In this document: positions 1-6,834 of the stretch, in pieces | How the letters are laid out: the number at the start of each line of letters is the position of its first letter | Numbering within the stretch: position 1 is the stretch's first letter | Source of the DNA: Blastocatellia bacterium | Lineage (GTDB): Bacteria; Acidobacteriota; Blastocatellia; Pyrinomonadales; Pyrinomonadaceae | Direction of reading: 5' to 3' | DNA: 14,550 nucleotides | NCBI GenBank assembly: GCA_003488005.1 | Contig: DNND01000017.1 | Location: 47,873 to 62,422, forward strand | The notes under the pieces: generated by a model | The model's database searches: none | The model's input: only the letters and a program-made list of their open reading frames with translations | What the model was told of the DNA's origin: nothing | Position numbers and translations under genes: made by a program

Positions 1-53
1 GTTGGTGTCGGCGTCGGTGTTGGTGTTGGCGTCGGCGTTGGCGTCGGAGTAGG
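1..53. repeat. Six-base-period microsatellite coding for Pro-Thr dipeptides
   Basis: On the plus strand this is a run of GTTGGC/GTCGGT-like hexamers. On the minus strand it reads as alternating proline and threonine codons (CCN ACN) with varied third bases. It encodes the start of the Pro-Thr tail of the secreted protein and continues past the window edge. The third-base variation suggests selection on the peptide as well as repeat slippage. Confidence 0.85.
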
Positions 54-1733
54 CGAACCACCGCAACCCGGGAATTTGAATGCCCCGATCCGCGTGCGCC
101 AATTGCTGCTGCCGTTTGCGGGAATGTATTCCTGCGTGTACCAGAAAGTACAGTCATCGACCGGGTCCACGGTCAGGTCGCTATAGTCTCCCCAACGATT
201 AAGCGTGCCGGTCTGACTGCCCGCGCCGGCAAAGAGCGTCGTTTCACCCTGGGTCAGCGCGTTAAGCGGGTCGGTAAACAAGCGGCCAGCGTAACGGATT
301 TCCGGGTGAATCGATCCGCTCGAAGCGCTGTAGCCGACTGCGAGATTTCCCTGCTGGTCCATCGCCGCACTACCCATCCAGCGCCAGGTCGTGTCTGGTT
401 GATAGGTGCTCTGCTGAAAGACCGTCACGGGTCCGGCGGTCACGTTGCGCAATTCGAACCAACGTATCCCAGCGACGCCGCCCGAACTCACACTGAAGTT
501 CCCTACTATTGCCTCGTGGTCGCCGAAATTACGATAGGCCAGGCGGAACATTAGCCGGTCGCCAATCCCGTCCAGCTTGTTGGTCGTGCTGAGCTGCGGC
601 ACGCAACTACGAGTGGTGGCGCATAACTCTGTGAAGGCCGCCGCGGCCGGGCTGGCGAAGAGGGTAAAGGTCGAGTTCGCCGGCGTGGTGAAGTCGACGT
701 GGAAATGAAACACCCGGTAAGCGCCGCCGCCGGGAAATTCGACGAACGATGCCGGAGCGCCAGCCGGTGGCAGAATTGAGCCGTCAAGATCCGAGGGAAG
801 GTAAACATTCTCGCTGCCCCCGCCCGTGACTCCAGTGCTGACGAAGGTGGCCGGAAGACCGGCAAGCATCTTCGCGCGATCAAAGGCAAACGGTTGCGGG
901 CCAAGGAAGAGCGTGCCGGCCGAGTTGAATACGTTCATGCTCATGTAATAAGCATCGGGCCACACGCTCAAGTGCGGGTAGTCGAAGAAATTCGAACCGA
1001 GGTGAAAGTCATAACGGTAATAGCTTCCCGTCGCATCGCTGGTTGTCGAAACTGCAATGCACTCATCTGTCGGAACACTTACGCCGGCGAACTGAGTAAT
1101 GACCCAGCGGTTGGCGATTTGGTCGTAGATCACGACGGGGTCGCCACTGCCATTGGTTTGGCAAACGCCGCCAAAGCCACTCCAGAGCGTAGTAATGCCT
1201 GAAGGTCCTAACAACGACGCGCCCGTGGTCTTGTTAAAAACCTGATAACCTTCGTTGACCATTTGCACGTATTGCGTGGCGCCCACTTCGCCATTGGTGT
1301 CGGGCGGCGCACAGTTGCAACTCACGCCGGGATAGACGATGCCGTCAAAATTAAGGATGGGGCTGGGCACATTGAGTCCTGCAAATGCCATCAGCGAATC
1401 AGGTCCCTGGACCACCGGGTCAGGAGAGTCTTGATGGTTGGTGGGCACCTTCGGGTTTTCGTTAGCTTCGTGCTCAACCTTTTTGCCCACTTTTGCTTGC
1501 TTCATATCGCGCAGCGGCACCGAGGTGTCGTTGCGAACCGAGGCACCCACGATGACGGTTGTTTTTTGATCTTGATTGACGCTGTTAGCCAGCACAGGTG
1601 TGACTGCCAAACTTTTATTGGCACTCAAATCTTTGAGACGTCTGGCCTCAATAATTCGAGGAAGCAGTACTACGGTTGTGATGAGCAGTAAAACTGCTGC
1701 AAGGAAAATGATCGATCTTGTCCGCACGTTCAT
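1..1733 (-). CDS. Large secreted protein with Pro-Thr tail (3' end missing)
   Basis: The reading frame runs from ATG at 1733 to the window edge without a stop, giving about 577 residues; the C-terminus lies outside. I recognise the family but not a function: it is a large exported protein common in Acidobacteriota and some other soil bacteria. Residues 1-27 form a basic N-terminus (MNVRTR) plus one hydrophobic segment, a signal peptide or membrane anchor. The body carries the motifs CNCAPPDTNGEVGATQYVQM, VWPDAYYMSMNVFN, FAFDRAKMLAG, RWMGSAAMDQQGN and GDYSDLTVDPVDDCTFWYTQ, ending in FKFPGC at 552-557. The repeated DPVV.YD, RWV and PDAYY blocks suggest a beta-propeller-like fold (inference). 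From residue 560 it continues as a Pro-Thr dipeptide repeat, probably an extended linker to a missing C-terminal part. It is a tandem paralogue of the 755-residue protein at 2224-4491 and aligns with it through most of the body. The start is supported by a GGGAGG ribosome site and by alignment with the paralogue. Confidence 0.88.
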   Translation of the reverse strand, partial: MNVRTRSIIFLAAVLLLITTVVLLPRIIEARRLKDLSANKSLAVTPVLANSVNQDQKTTVIVGASVRNDTSVPLRDMKQAKVGKKVEHEANENPKVPTNHQDSPDPVVQGPDSLMAFAGLNVPSPILNFDGIVYPGVSCNCAPPDTNGEVGATQYVQMVNEGYQVFNKTTGASLLGPSGITTLWSGFGGVCQTNGSGDPVVIYDQIANRWVITQFAGVSVPTDECIAVSTTSDATGSYYRYDFHLGSNFFDYPHLSVWPDAYYMSMNVFNSAGTLFLGPQPFAFDRAKMLAGLPATFVSTGVTGGGSENVYLPSDLDGSILPPAGAPASFVEFPGGGAYRVFHFHVDFTTPANSTFTLFASPAAAAFTELCATTRSCVPQLSTTNKLDGIGDRLMFRLAYRNFGDHEAIVGNFSVSSGGVAGIRWFELRNVTAGPVTVFQQSTYQPDTTWRWMGSAAMDQQGNLAVGYSASSGSIHPEIRYAGRLFTDPLNALTQGETTLFAGAGSQTGTLNRWGDYSDLTVDPVDDCTFWYTQEYIPANGSSNWRTRIGAFKFPGCGGSPTPTPTPTPTPTPTPTP

Positions 1734-1738
1734 TTTAG

Positions 1739-1745
1739 ACCTCCC
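1739..1745 (-). promoter_or_regulatory. Ribosome binding site GGGAGGT of the edge gene
   Basis: On the minus strand GGGAGGT lies five bases before the ATG at 1733. It fixes that start, which also gives an N-terminus parallel to the paralogue's. The same seven bases are exactly complementary to ACCTCCC in the conserved leader (1923-1929, minus strand). Confidence 0.7.
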
Positions 1746-1880
1746 AGTCTATGAGGCAGTTAAAAACAGAAACCGGTTACCCGGCTGAGAATTCCAAGTG
1801 GCAAGCCCTTCTCTCTCTACGGCCGGCACACGGAATTAGAGAAACGTGTCTGTTCGCATTTCGAACTTTTCTTGATCGCA

Positions 1881-1936
1881 GGGCTGGTTAATGCAAACCT
1901 CTTGGGCGCGAGGTGCGTAGTCGGGAGGTAAAAAAT
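1881..1936 (-). promoter_or_regulatory. Conserved 5' leader block, copy 1
   Basis: This block aligns with 4517-4578 upstream of the paralogue, sharing GGGCTGGT, CTTGGG, GAGGTG and GGAGGTAAA-like segments in the same order on the plus strand. On the transcribed (minus) strand it contains ACCTC, eight bases, GAGGT (1914 down to 1897), which can form a small stem-loop, and ACCTCCC at 1929-1923, which is an anti-Shine-Dalgarno sequence. A regulatory leader is an inference from conservation between duplicates; recent duplication alone could also explain it. Confidence 0.4.
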
Positions 1937-2010
1937 GAAACACACAGATACTCAACAGCGGCACTGTAAGGTCCGGTCTTTAACGTTTGTTGTTGAGAAA
2001 ACTAACTAAC

Positions 2011-2064
2011 TGCCGGGGCGTGAGCGGCAGCAGTATAATACTTTTCTCCGAAGAGCAATAGTAA
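2011..2064 (-). promoter_or_regulatory. Putative promoter block of the edge gene
   Basis: On the minus strand TATACT (2037-2032) matches a -10 box in five of six positions. The surrounding block aligns with 4657-4711 upstream of the paralogue: ACTAT, CTC, TCCG, AGAAA and GTA, then TATACTGC and, downstream, GCTC and CACGCCC. No good TTGACA-like -35 box stands at the right distance in either copy, so a promoter is suggested mainly by conservation and position. If true, the untranslated leader would be about 300 bases. Confidence 0.35.
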
Positions 2065-2163
2065 AGAATTCGACTGCACATCATGTCTGCCTGATGCAAG
2101 CAAACTTTCGTCAACTGTCCGTCGTTATTTACGCTGCGTCATCCCGAGGTTCGAGGCGCGGTT

Positions 2164-2198
2164 AAAAAAATGAGGGGTGAGCTTATGGCTCACCCCTC
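2164..2198 (-). terminator. Intrinsic terminator after the 755-residue secreted-protein gene
   Basis: A perfect 11-base-pair stem (GAGGGGTGAGC with GCTCACCCCTC, loop of 5) occupies 2172-2198. On the minus strand it is followed at once by ATTTTTTT (2171-2164). It begins 26 bases past the stop codon at 2224. This is a textbook Rho-independent terminator and makes the two secreted-protein genes separate transcription units. Confidence 0.92.
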
Positions 2199-2223
2199 GC
2201 ATCGCCTCAATGGCCTTTCACGT

Positions 2224-4491
2224 TCACTTGGTAACCGTCAACGACACCGAAGCAGTATGACTCAAAGCACCGCTGGTGCCCGTGATAGTTAACGGGAATG
2301 TGCCTCGCGTCCGGCCCACCGCAACCGTCATGGTCGTCGAACCCGAACCAGTAACCGTCGTTGGGTTAAAGCTGGCAGTGGCGCCGCTTGGCAGGCCACT
2401 TACCGCAAAGCTGACAGTGCCGTTGAAACCACCTGAGGGGGTCACCGTCACCGTGTAAGTCGTAGTTCCGCCACGTGGCGCGCTTTGCGATGCCGGGGTG
2501 GCCGAAAGCGTGAAGTTGGCGTTTGCATTAGCGACTACCAGGGTCACCGAAGTCGTGTGACTGAGAGTGCCGCTGGTGCCGGTGATGGTCAGTGGATAGC
2601 TTCCCACCGGCGTCGAGGCGCTGGTGGTGACATTCATAGTTGACGACCCCGAGGTGTTCACCGAAGCGGGGTTGAAACTTGCGCCGGCCCCTGCCGGCAA
2701 TCCGCTGACACTGAAGGTCACAGTTCCGTTGAATCCTCCGGATGGCGTCACTGTCACCGTGTAACTAGTGGATGCTCCAGGCGCGACTGTTTGTGAAGCC
2801 GGACTCGCCGACAAACTGTAATCGGGAGTCTGCACGCCACCACAGCCTGGGAACTTGAACGAACCGATGCGCGTGCGCCAGGCGAAACTTGTCGTTGTCG
2901 CGTAATACTCCTGCGTGTACCAGAAAGTACAGTCGTCAACCGGATCGATGGTCATGTCGCTGTAATCACCCCAGCGGCCGTTGGTAGCTGTTTGGCTGCC
3001 CGTGCCGTCAAACAAGTGGACCTCCGCCTGCGGCAAAGTGTTTACCGGATCGCCGGCCAACCTACCGGCATATCTAATCTGCGGATTGATCGAACTGCTG
3101 GAGGCGCTGTACCCGAGGGCGATATTTCCCTGCTGGTCCATTGCCGCACTGCCCATCCAGCGATGAGTCGTGTCCGGCTGGTAGGTACCCTGTTGGAATA
3201 CCGTCACCGGGCCCGATGTGACGTTGCGTAATTCAAACCAACGCGGCGACGCAACGCTATTGGAATTGACGGTGAAGTTACCGACGGCCGATTCGTGACC
3301 ATCGGCGAAGAAGCGTGTAGCCACGCGGAACATCAGCCGGTCGCCAATTGCATCCAGGGCTGTACTTCCCAGTTGCGGCACGCCAGTACTTCGCACCGTG
3401 AAGGCCGCCGATGCAGGGCTGCCGAAGAGTGTAAACGTCGAGTTAAGCGGGTTCGCAAAGTCGACATGGAAGTGGAAAACTCGGAAGCTGCCGCCGCCAG
3501 GAAATTCAACGAATGACGCCGGGGCGCCAGCCGGTGGCAGGTTTGAGCCATCGAGATCAGCAGGCAGGTAGACTTCCTCGGTTGGCCCGCCGGTAATTCC
3601 GGTGGTAACGAAAGTCGCGGGTTGACCGGCAAGCATCTTGGCGCGATCAAAAGCGAACGGTTGTGGGCCCAGAAAGGCTGTGCCAGCCGCGTTGAAAACG
3701 TTCATGCTCATGTAATAGGCGTCGGGCCAGACGCCAAGGTGTGGGTAGTCGAAAAAGTTGGAGCCAAGATGAAAGCCGTAGCGATTGTAACTGCCGGTGG
3801 CATCGCTGGTGGTAGACACTGCTACGCACTCGTCAGTTGGAGTCCCGGCGCCTGCGAACTGGCTGATGACCCAACGGTTGGCAAGCTGATCATAGAGCAC
3901 AACCGGATCGCCATCACCGGCAGTTTCGCAGGGACCGGCAAAGCCACTCCAGATTGTAGTAATGCCAACCGGGCCCAACACTGAGGCGCCGGTGGTCTTG
4001 TTAAAAACCTGGAAGCCTTCGTTAACCATCTGCACGTACTGGGTCGCGCCCACTTCACCATCTGTGTCGGGTGGCGCGCAGTTGCACGCGACTCCGGGGA
4101 ATCCAATGCCGTTAAAGTTGAGCAGAGGACTGGGCATGTTGGGCGTCATGAGACTCGTCAAGGCGCTGAAACTGTTCTGAACCACCGGGTCCGGAGCGTC
4201 TTTGTGTTTGTTTGGAATCCTTGGATTCTCGTTCTCGTGTACGGATTTGGGAACCAGAGGTTGAGGCTTCATATCGCGAAGCGGTTTCGAGGTGTCGTTG
4301 TGATATGAGCCAACGACCCTGATGTCAGCCTTTTGATCCTGCTCTTGAGTAACATTCATTAAGGGGTTCGCTACCAGGGCCGTGTCGCCACTAAGCCTTT
4401 TCAACCGCTTGGCCTCACTTATTCGAGGAAGCAGCATTAACACACTTAGCAACAGAGTTGCTGTAATTACGATGAGCCATCTTGTCCGCAT
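2224..4491 (-). CDS. Large secreted protein with two C-terminal Ig-like domains
   Basis: This 755-residue protein belongs to the same unassigned exported family as the edge gene. Residues 1-27 are a signal peptide or anchor (MRTRWL, then a hydrophobic stretch). About 28-120 is a charged linker. The core runs from about 125 to 552 with CNCAPPDTDGEVGATQYVQM (137-156), VWPDAYYMSMNVFN (254-267), RWMGSAAMDQQGN (444-456) and GDYSDMTIDPVDDCTFWYTQ (508-527), ending in FKFPGCGG. Two tandem beta-sandwich repeats follow, 557-654 and 659-755, each with YTVTVTPSGGFNGTV, GLP.GA.ASFNP and PLTITGTSG, the pattern of bacterial Ig-like domains that often serve in surface attachment. The core and N-terminus align closely with the neighbour, but the tail differs. 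A catalytic role is not evident. The start at 4491 follows AGGAAAGG and matches the paralogue's N-terminus. A terminator lies just downstream. Confidence 0.92.
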   Translation of the reverse strand: MRTRWLIVITATLLLSVLMLLPRISEAKRLKRLSGDTALVANPLMNVTQEQDQKADIRVVGSYHNDTSKPLRDMKPQPLVPKSVHENENPRIPNKHKDAPDPVVQNSFSALTSLMTPNMPSPLLNFNGIGFPGVACNCAPPDTDGEVGATQYVQMVNEGFQVFNKTTGASVLGPVGITTIWSGFAGPCETAGDGDPVVLYDQLANRWVISQFAGAGTPTDECVAVSTTSDATGSYNRYGFHLGSNFFDYPHLGVWPDAYYMSMNVFNAAGTAFLGPQPFAFDRAKMLAGQPATFVTTGITGGPTEEVYLPADLDGSNLPPAGAPASFVEFPGGGSFRVFHFHVDFANPLNSTFTLFGSPASAAFTVRSTGVPQLGSTALDAIGDRLMFRVATRFFADGHESAVGNFTVNSNSVASPRWFELRNVTSGPVTVFQQGTYQPDTTHRWMGSAAMDQQGNIALGYSASSSSINPQIRYAGRLAGDPVNTLPQAEVHLFDGTGSQTATNGRWGDYSDMTIDPVDDCTFWYTQEYYATTTSFAWRTRIGSFKFPGCGGVQTPDYSLSASPASQTVAPGASTSYTVTVTPSGGFNGTVTFSVSGLPAGAGASFNPASVNTSGSSTMNVTTSASTPVGSYPLTITGTSGTLSHTTSVTLVVANANANFTLSATPASQSAPRGGTTTYTVTVTPSGGFNGTVSFAVSGLPSGATASFNPTTVTGSGSTTMTVAVGRTRGTFPLTITGTSGALSHTASVSLTVTK
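2227..2823 (-). repeat. Tandem Ig-like domain repeats (two units of about 290 bases)
   Basis: The units 2530-2823 and 2227-2517 encode the two C-terminal domains. They share long stretches of protein sequence (VTVTPSGGFNGTV, PLTITGTSG.LSHT) but differ at many codon positions, so the duplication is old compared with its present spacing. The second unit carries VGRTRGTF where the first has TSASTPVGSY. Confidence 0.85.
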
Positions 4492-4516
4492 CTTAAATAT
4501 CCTTTCCTATTCGAAG

Positions 4517-4578
4517 GGCTGGTGGATGGTGGTAAAAAACCCCTTGGGAGTGAGGTGTTTAGTTAGGAGGTAAATAAA
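4517..4578 (-). promoter_or_regulatory. Conserved 5' leader block, copy 2
   Basis: This is the counterpart of 1881-1936, located 26 bases upstream of the start codon at 4491. On the minus strand it contains ACCTC, eight bases, GGGGT (4556 down to 4539), the same stem-loop as copy 1 but with one stem pair changed from U-A to U-G, so pairing is kept. It also contains ACCTCCT, an anti-Shine-Dalgarno sequence. The function is inferred only. Confidence 0.4.
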
Positions 4579-4656
4579 AACGCATGCTCTTTTTACGACG
4601 AGGGTTTCCGGAGTTTTGCTATTTCGACGCAATATTGAAATTTAGAAACTTAAAGA

Positions 4657-4711
4657 CCCGGGCGTGTTGAGCTCGCGCAGTATAGTACGTTTCTACGGAC
4701 GAGGATAGTAG
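4657..4711 (-). promoter_or_regulatory. Putative promoter block of the 755-residue protein gene
   Basis: On the minus strand TATACT (4684-4679) is a five-of-six -10 box embedded in a block conserved with 2011-2064. The predicted leader would be about 185 bases. The -35 region is not recognisable, so an alternative sigma factor or an activator is possible. The block ends only about 35 bases from the stop codon of the aldehyde dehydrogenase gene, so read-through from that gene is also possible; I see no terminator between them. Confidence 0.35.
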
Positions 4712-4745
4712 TTATTTGGATTTCAAGTCTTGCTTTTGTGTTGCA

Positions 4746-6329
4746 CTAACGGCCGCGTCCAAAAAGTCTTCTGACAATTTGTGGCATTAACTGCGAGGTT
4801 TTAAGGAGCGAGCCAGTAGTGAAGTGGGTGGCCAGGCCGGCAAAAAGTCTTGCAGCCTGTTGGTTGTAGCGAAACCACCAGAGATCGGGAAGAAAAGGGA
4901 TGCGATTGACGTGCACGTGTTGAGCGTTGACCAACTCCAGCAATCCCATGCGGCCGTGAGTTCGGCCGTATCCACTTTCCTTGACGCCACCCCAGGGTGT
5001 TTGTGCGATGCCATGGGTGTAGACCACTTCGTTGACCATCACGGTGCCGGCGTGAACTAGCGCGGCAATTCGCTGCCCTCTGGCAATGTTCCTGGTCCAG
5101 ATGCTCGCGGTCAGGCCGTATGGACTGTCGTTCGCGAGTTCGATTGCTTCGGCTTCAGTCTTAAAGGTCATCACCGGTAACACCGGACCAAACGTTTCAT
5201 CACGCATTATCATCATGCGGTGATCGACGTTCGTCAACACCGTTGGCTCATAAAACAATCCGCGAAGATTCATGGCGCGCCTGCCGCCGGTTAACACTTG
5301 CGCGCCGCGCGCTTTCGCGTCGTCTACGTGATCAGAAACGATTTGTAACTGACGCTCGTTGGACATCGAACCGACATCTATACCCGGATCTGAACCCAGA
5401 CCTTGTTTCAGTGCTTTTGTTTCCGCAACCACACGTTCGACGAATTTGTCCGCGATCGACTCCTGCACATAACAACGCTCGACAGACGCGCAAGCCTGCC
5501 CGGAATTTGCAAACGCGCCCCAGACCGCGCCACGCGCGGCATTATTAATATCCGCGTCTGCCAAAATGATCATCGGATCTTTGCCGCCCAGCTCGAGCAC
5601 CACCGGCGTCAGATATTTCGCGGCCGCTGACGCCACGCGTTTTCCGGTGGCGACGCTGCCGGTAAACATGATCTTGTCGACTCGCGCGTCGACGAGCGCC
5701 GCGCCTGTTGATCCATCGCCAGTAACAATTTCGAGTAGTCCGCCCGCGAGCCCGGCTCGCGCAAAAATCTCGCCGATCTTCAGTGCGATCAGCGGCGTCA
5801 GTTCACTCGGTTTCAAAACGACTGCGTTTCCTGCCATCAGCGCCATGACGATTTCCTGTGCGGGCGTGGCCAAAGGAAAATTCCACGGCGAGATAATTCC
5901 GACGATACCAACCGGCTTGAAGATGAGACGCGACGAACGCCCCATCAATCCATATTGACCAATGTCAATTTTTTGGGGACGCAAAAGATTTTCGGCGGCG
6001 TGCGCGAAGTAGTGCATTGCATCAAGCGTCGGCACGATTTCCATCGCCAGCGCTTCTGCAACCGGCTTTCCGGTTTCATGCGAAATCAGTTGCGCGATTT
6101 CATCGGCCTCCGCGAGCAGCAGGGCGCGGGCGCGCAGGATCACTCGACGTCGTTCGCGAAAAGACAGGTTGGCCCAGGCCGGTTGCGCACTGCGCGCACG
6201 CTCGACCGCCACTTTTACGTCTTCAGTTGAAGACAGCGGTGCGCGGCCGATCTCCGCGCCTGTGCCCGGATCGTAGGAAACAATCTCGCGCTGCTTTTCA
6301 GTTTGAATTGGTAGGGGATGCACGCTCAT
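4746..6329 (-). CDS. NAD(P)-dependent aldehyde dehydrogenase with C-terminal extension
   Basis: This 527-residue enzyme of the aldehyde dehydrogenase superfamily (PF00171) oxidises an aldehyde to a carboxylate with NAD(P)+. The whole catalytic set is visible: SPWNF with Asn150, VLKPSE with Lys173 for cofactor binding, FTGSVATGK (222-230) in the Rossmann fold, LELGGKDP with general base Glu246, SGQACASVER with nucleophile Cys280, and DETFGP with Glu378. It resembles succinate-semialdehyde and broad-specificity dehydrogenases, but the substrate cannot be told from sequence. About 60 residues follow the usual end of the fold (from about 465), with LPDLWWFRYNQ and a basic tail, as in a subgroup that may contact the membrane (inference). 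It is encoded alone on the minus strand with about 250 bases to the next gene. No clear ribosome site precedes ATG 6329, though the N-terminus has normal length. Confidence 0.93.
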   Translation of the reverse strand: MSVHPLPIQTEKQREIVSYDPGTGAEIGRAPLSSTEDVKVAVERARSAQPAWANLSFRERRRVILRARALLLAEADEIAQLISHETGKPVAEALAMEIVPTLDAMHYFAHAAENLLRPQKIDIGQYGLMGRSSRLIFKPVGIVGIISPWNFPLATPAQEIVMALMAGNAVVLKPSELTPLIALKIGEIFARAGLAGGLLEIVTGDGSTGAALVDARVDKIMFTGSVATGKRVASAAAKYLTPVVLELGGKDPMIILADADINNAARGAVWGAFANSGQACASVERCYVQESIADKFVERVVAETKALKQGLGSDPGIDVGSMSNERQLQIVSDHVDDAKARGAQVLTGGRRAMNLRGLFYEPTVLTNVDHRMMIMRDETFGPVLPVMTFKTEAEAIELANDSPYGLTASIWTRNIARGQRIAALVHAGTVMVNEVVYTHGIAQTPWGGVKESGYGRTHGRMGLLELVNAQHVHVNRIPFLPDLWWFRYNQQAARLFAGLATHFTTGSLLKTSQLMPQIVRRLFGRGR

Positions 6330-6462
6330 GGTCTGAATGGATTATCTAACAAAGCGAGATTGGCGACCAGCAGAAAGGCCTATTACTTTTAGGGAAACAG
6401 GACGAATTACGACCTTTATTTTCTTCATCTTTCGGATTTCTAGAGCCTAACCAGGACGGCTA

Positions 6463-6702
6463 CGGCTATGCCGCCTAATGTGCGGCGGTGTCTTTGCCCC
6501 GCCGTTAAGTCCAGTTAGAGATCGGGCTTGCCCTGGTTCGGCTTCGTCCTGATTCGAGCTCAAGTCGAAAGCGTTTTTTGTCGGAGCGTTTTTGTCAGCT
6601 CCAAGCTTGTAGGCTTTGCAGGGCTGAACCAAGGGCGTAGCCCGAAAACTATGAGGGTCACGGCGGGGCGAAGCCACCGCCGCACCTCAGGCGGCACAGC
6701 CG
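6463..6702. repeat. Inverted-repeat intergenic element, about 240 bases
   Basis: The arms 6463-6505 and 6660-6702 are reverse complements over 43 bases with about six mismatches, sharing TGCGGCGGTG and CCCCGCCGT. Complementarity continues inward in part: GGGCTTGCCC...TGGTTCGGC near 6523-6542 pairs with the region around 6623-6645. The whole could fold as one long imperfect hairpin. It has no transposase, so it resembles a miniature inverted-repeat or REP-like interspersed element, or a structured RNA. GCGTTTTTTGTC and GCGTTTTTGTC stand as a direct repeat in the middle. The family is not recognised. Confidence 0.6.
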
Positions 6703-6779
6703 AGATGGCGGCGGCAATCATTCAGATGAAAGACTCACTATTCTAAACTTTTCCAGAAAACGAGAAAAGATAGGTCGTT

Positions 6780-6805
6780 CCTTTGTCTCATAAAGCACTT
6801 GACAG
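6780..6805 (+). promoter_or_regulatory. Operator-like motif over the -35 box, copy 1
   Basis: CTTTGTCTCATAAAGCACTT matches CTTTGTTTAGTAAAGCGCTT upstream of the gene at 7905 in 16 of 20 bases. It overlaps the first bases of the TTGACA -35 box. A protein bound here would block RNA polymerase, so repression is the simplest reading. The winged-helix regulator encoded 600 bases downstream is the obvious candidate to bind it (inference). Confidence 0.5.
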
Positions 6806-6827
6806 CATTAGCTACCGGCGTTATTCT
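6799..6827 (+). promoter_or_regulatory. Sigma70-type promoter of the envelope module
   Basis: A perfect -35 box TTGACA (6799-6804), a 17-base spacer and TATTCT (6822-6827; four of six matches to TATAAT) make a good housekeeping promoter. Transcription would begin near 6834, at or next to the ATG at 6835, so the first message may be leaderless. The longer open frame that begins with TTG at 6799 would start inside the -35 box and is therefore unlikely to be the protein start. Confidence 0.65.
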
Positions 6828-6834
6828 TCGCTTT

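Larger units (their letters stand above)
1734..2223 (-). other. 490-base intergenic region between the two secreted-protein genes
   Basis: I see no convincing gene here. Reading toward the edge gene, it holds the terminator of the upstream paralogue (2164-2198), a promoter-like block (2011-2064), a leader block (1881-1936) and the ribosome site. The two middle blocks have counterparts upstream of the paralogue. The stretch 1746-1880 has no counterpart there: the leader block starts 26 bases from the start codon in the paralogue but about 148 bases from it here. That implies an insertion here or a deletion in the other copy. Confidence 0.6.
6330..6834. other. 505-base intergenic region between divergent genes
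   Basis: This stretch separates the minus-strand aldehyde dehydrogenase gene from the plus-strand envelope module. Its short open frames lack ribosome sites and recognisable protein features and overlap an inverted-repeat element at 6463-6702, so I call no gene. At its right end are an operator-like motif (6780-6805) and a promoter (6799-6827). I found no convincing promoter for the aldehyde dehydrogenase in 6330-6460. Confidence 0.6.

Noticed and set aside
306..1691. Several plus-strand open frames of 70-142 codons opposite the edge gene.
   Set aside because: They are antisense to a long frame with clear protein homology to its paralogue; similar shadows appear opposite that paralogue.
1935..2009. 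A 24-codon open frame on the plus strand after GGGAGGTAAAAA, with near-ideal ribosome-site spacing.
   Set aside because: It lies antisense in the conserved leader. The counterpart at the paralogue has no equivalent ATG or similar peptide, and the GGAGGT is better explained as the complement of the leader's ACCTCC.
6447..6746. Short open frames on both strands between the aldehyde dehydrogenase and the membrane protein.
   Set aside because: They overlap the inverted-repeat element, have low-complexity or repeat-derived translations and no ribosome sites.
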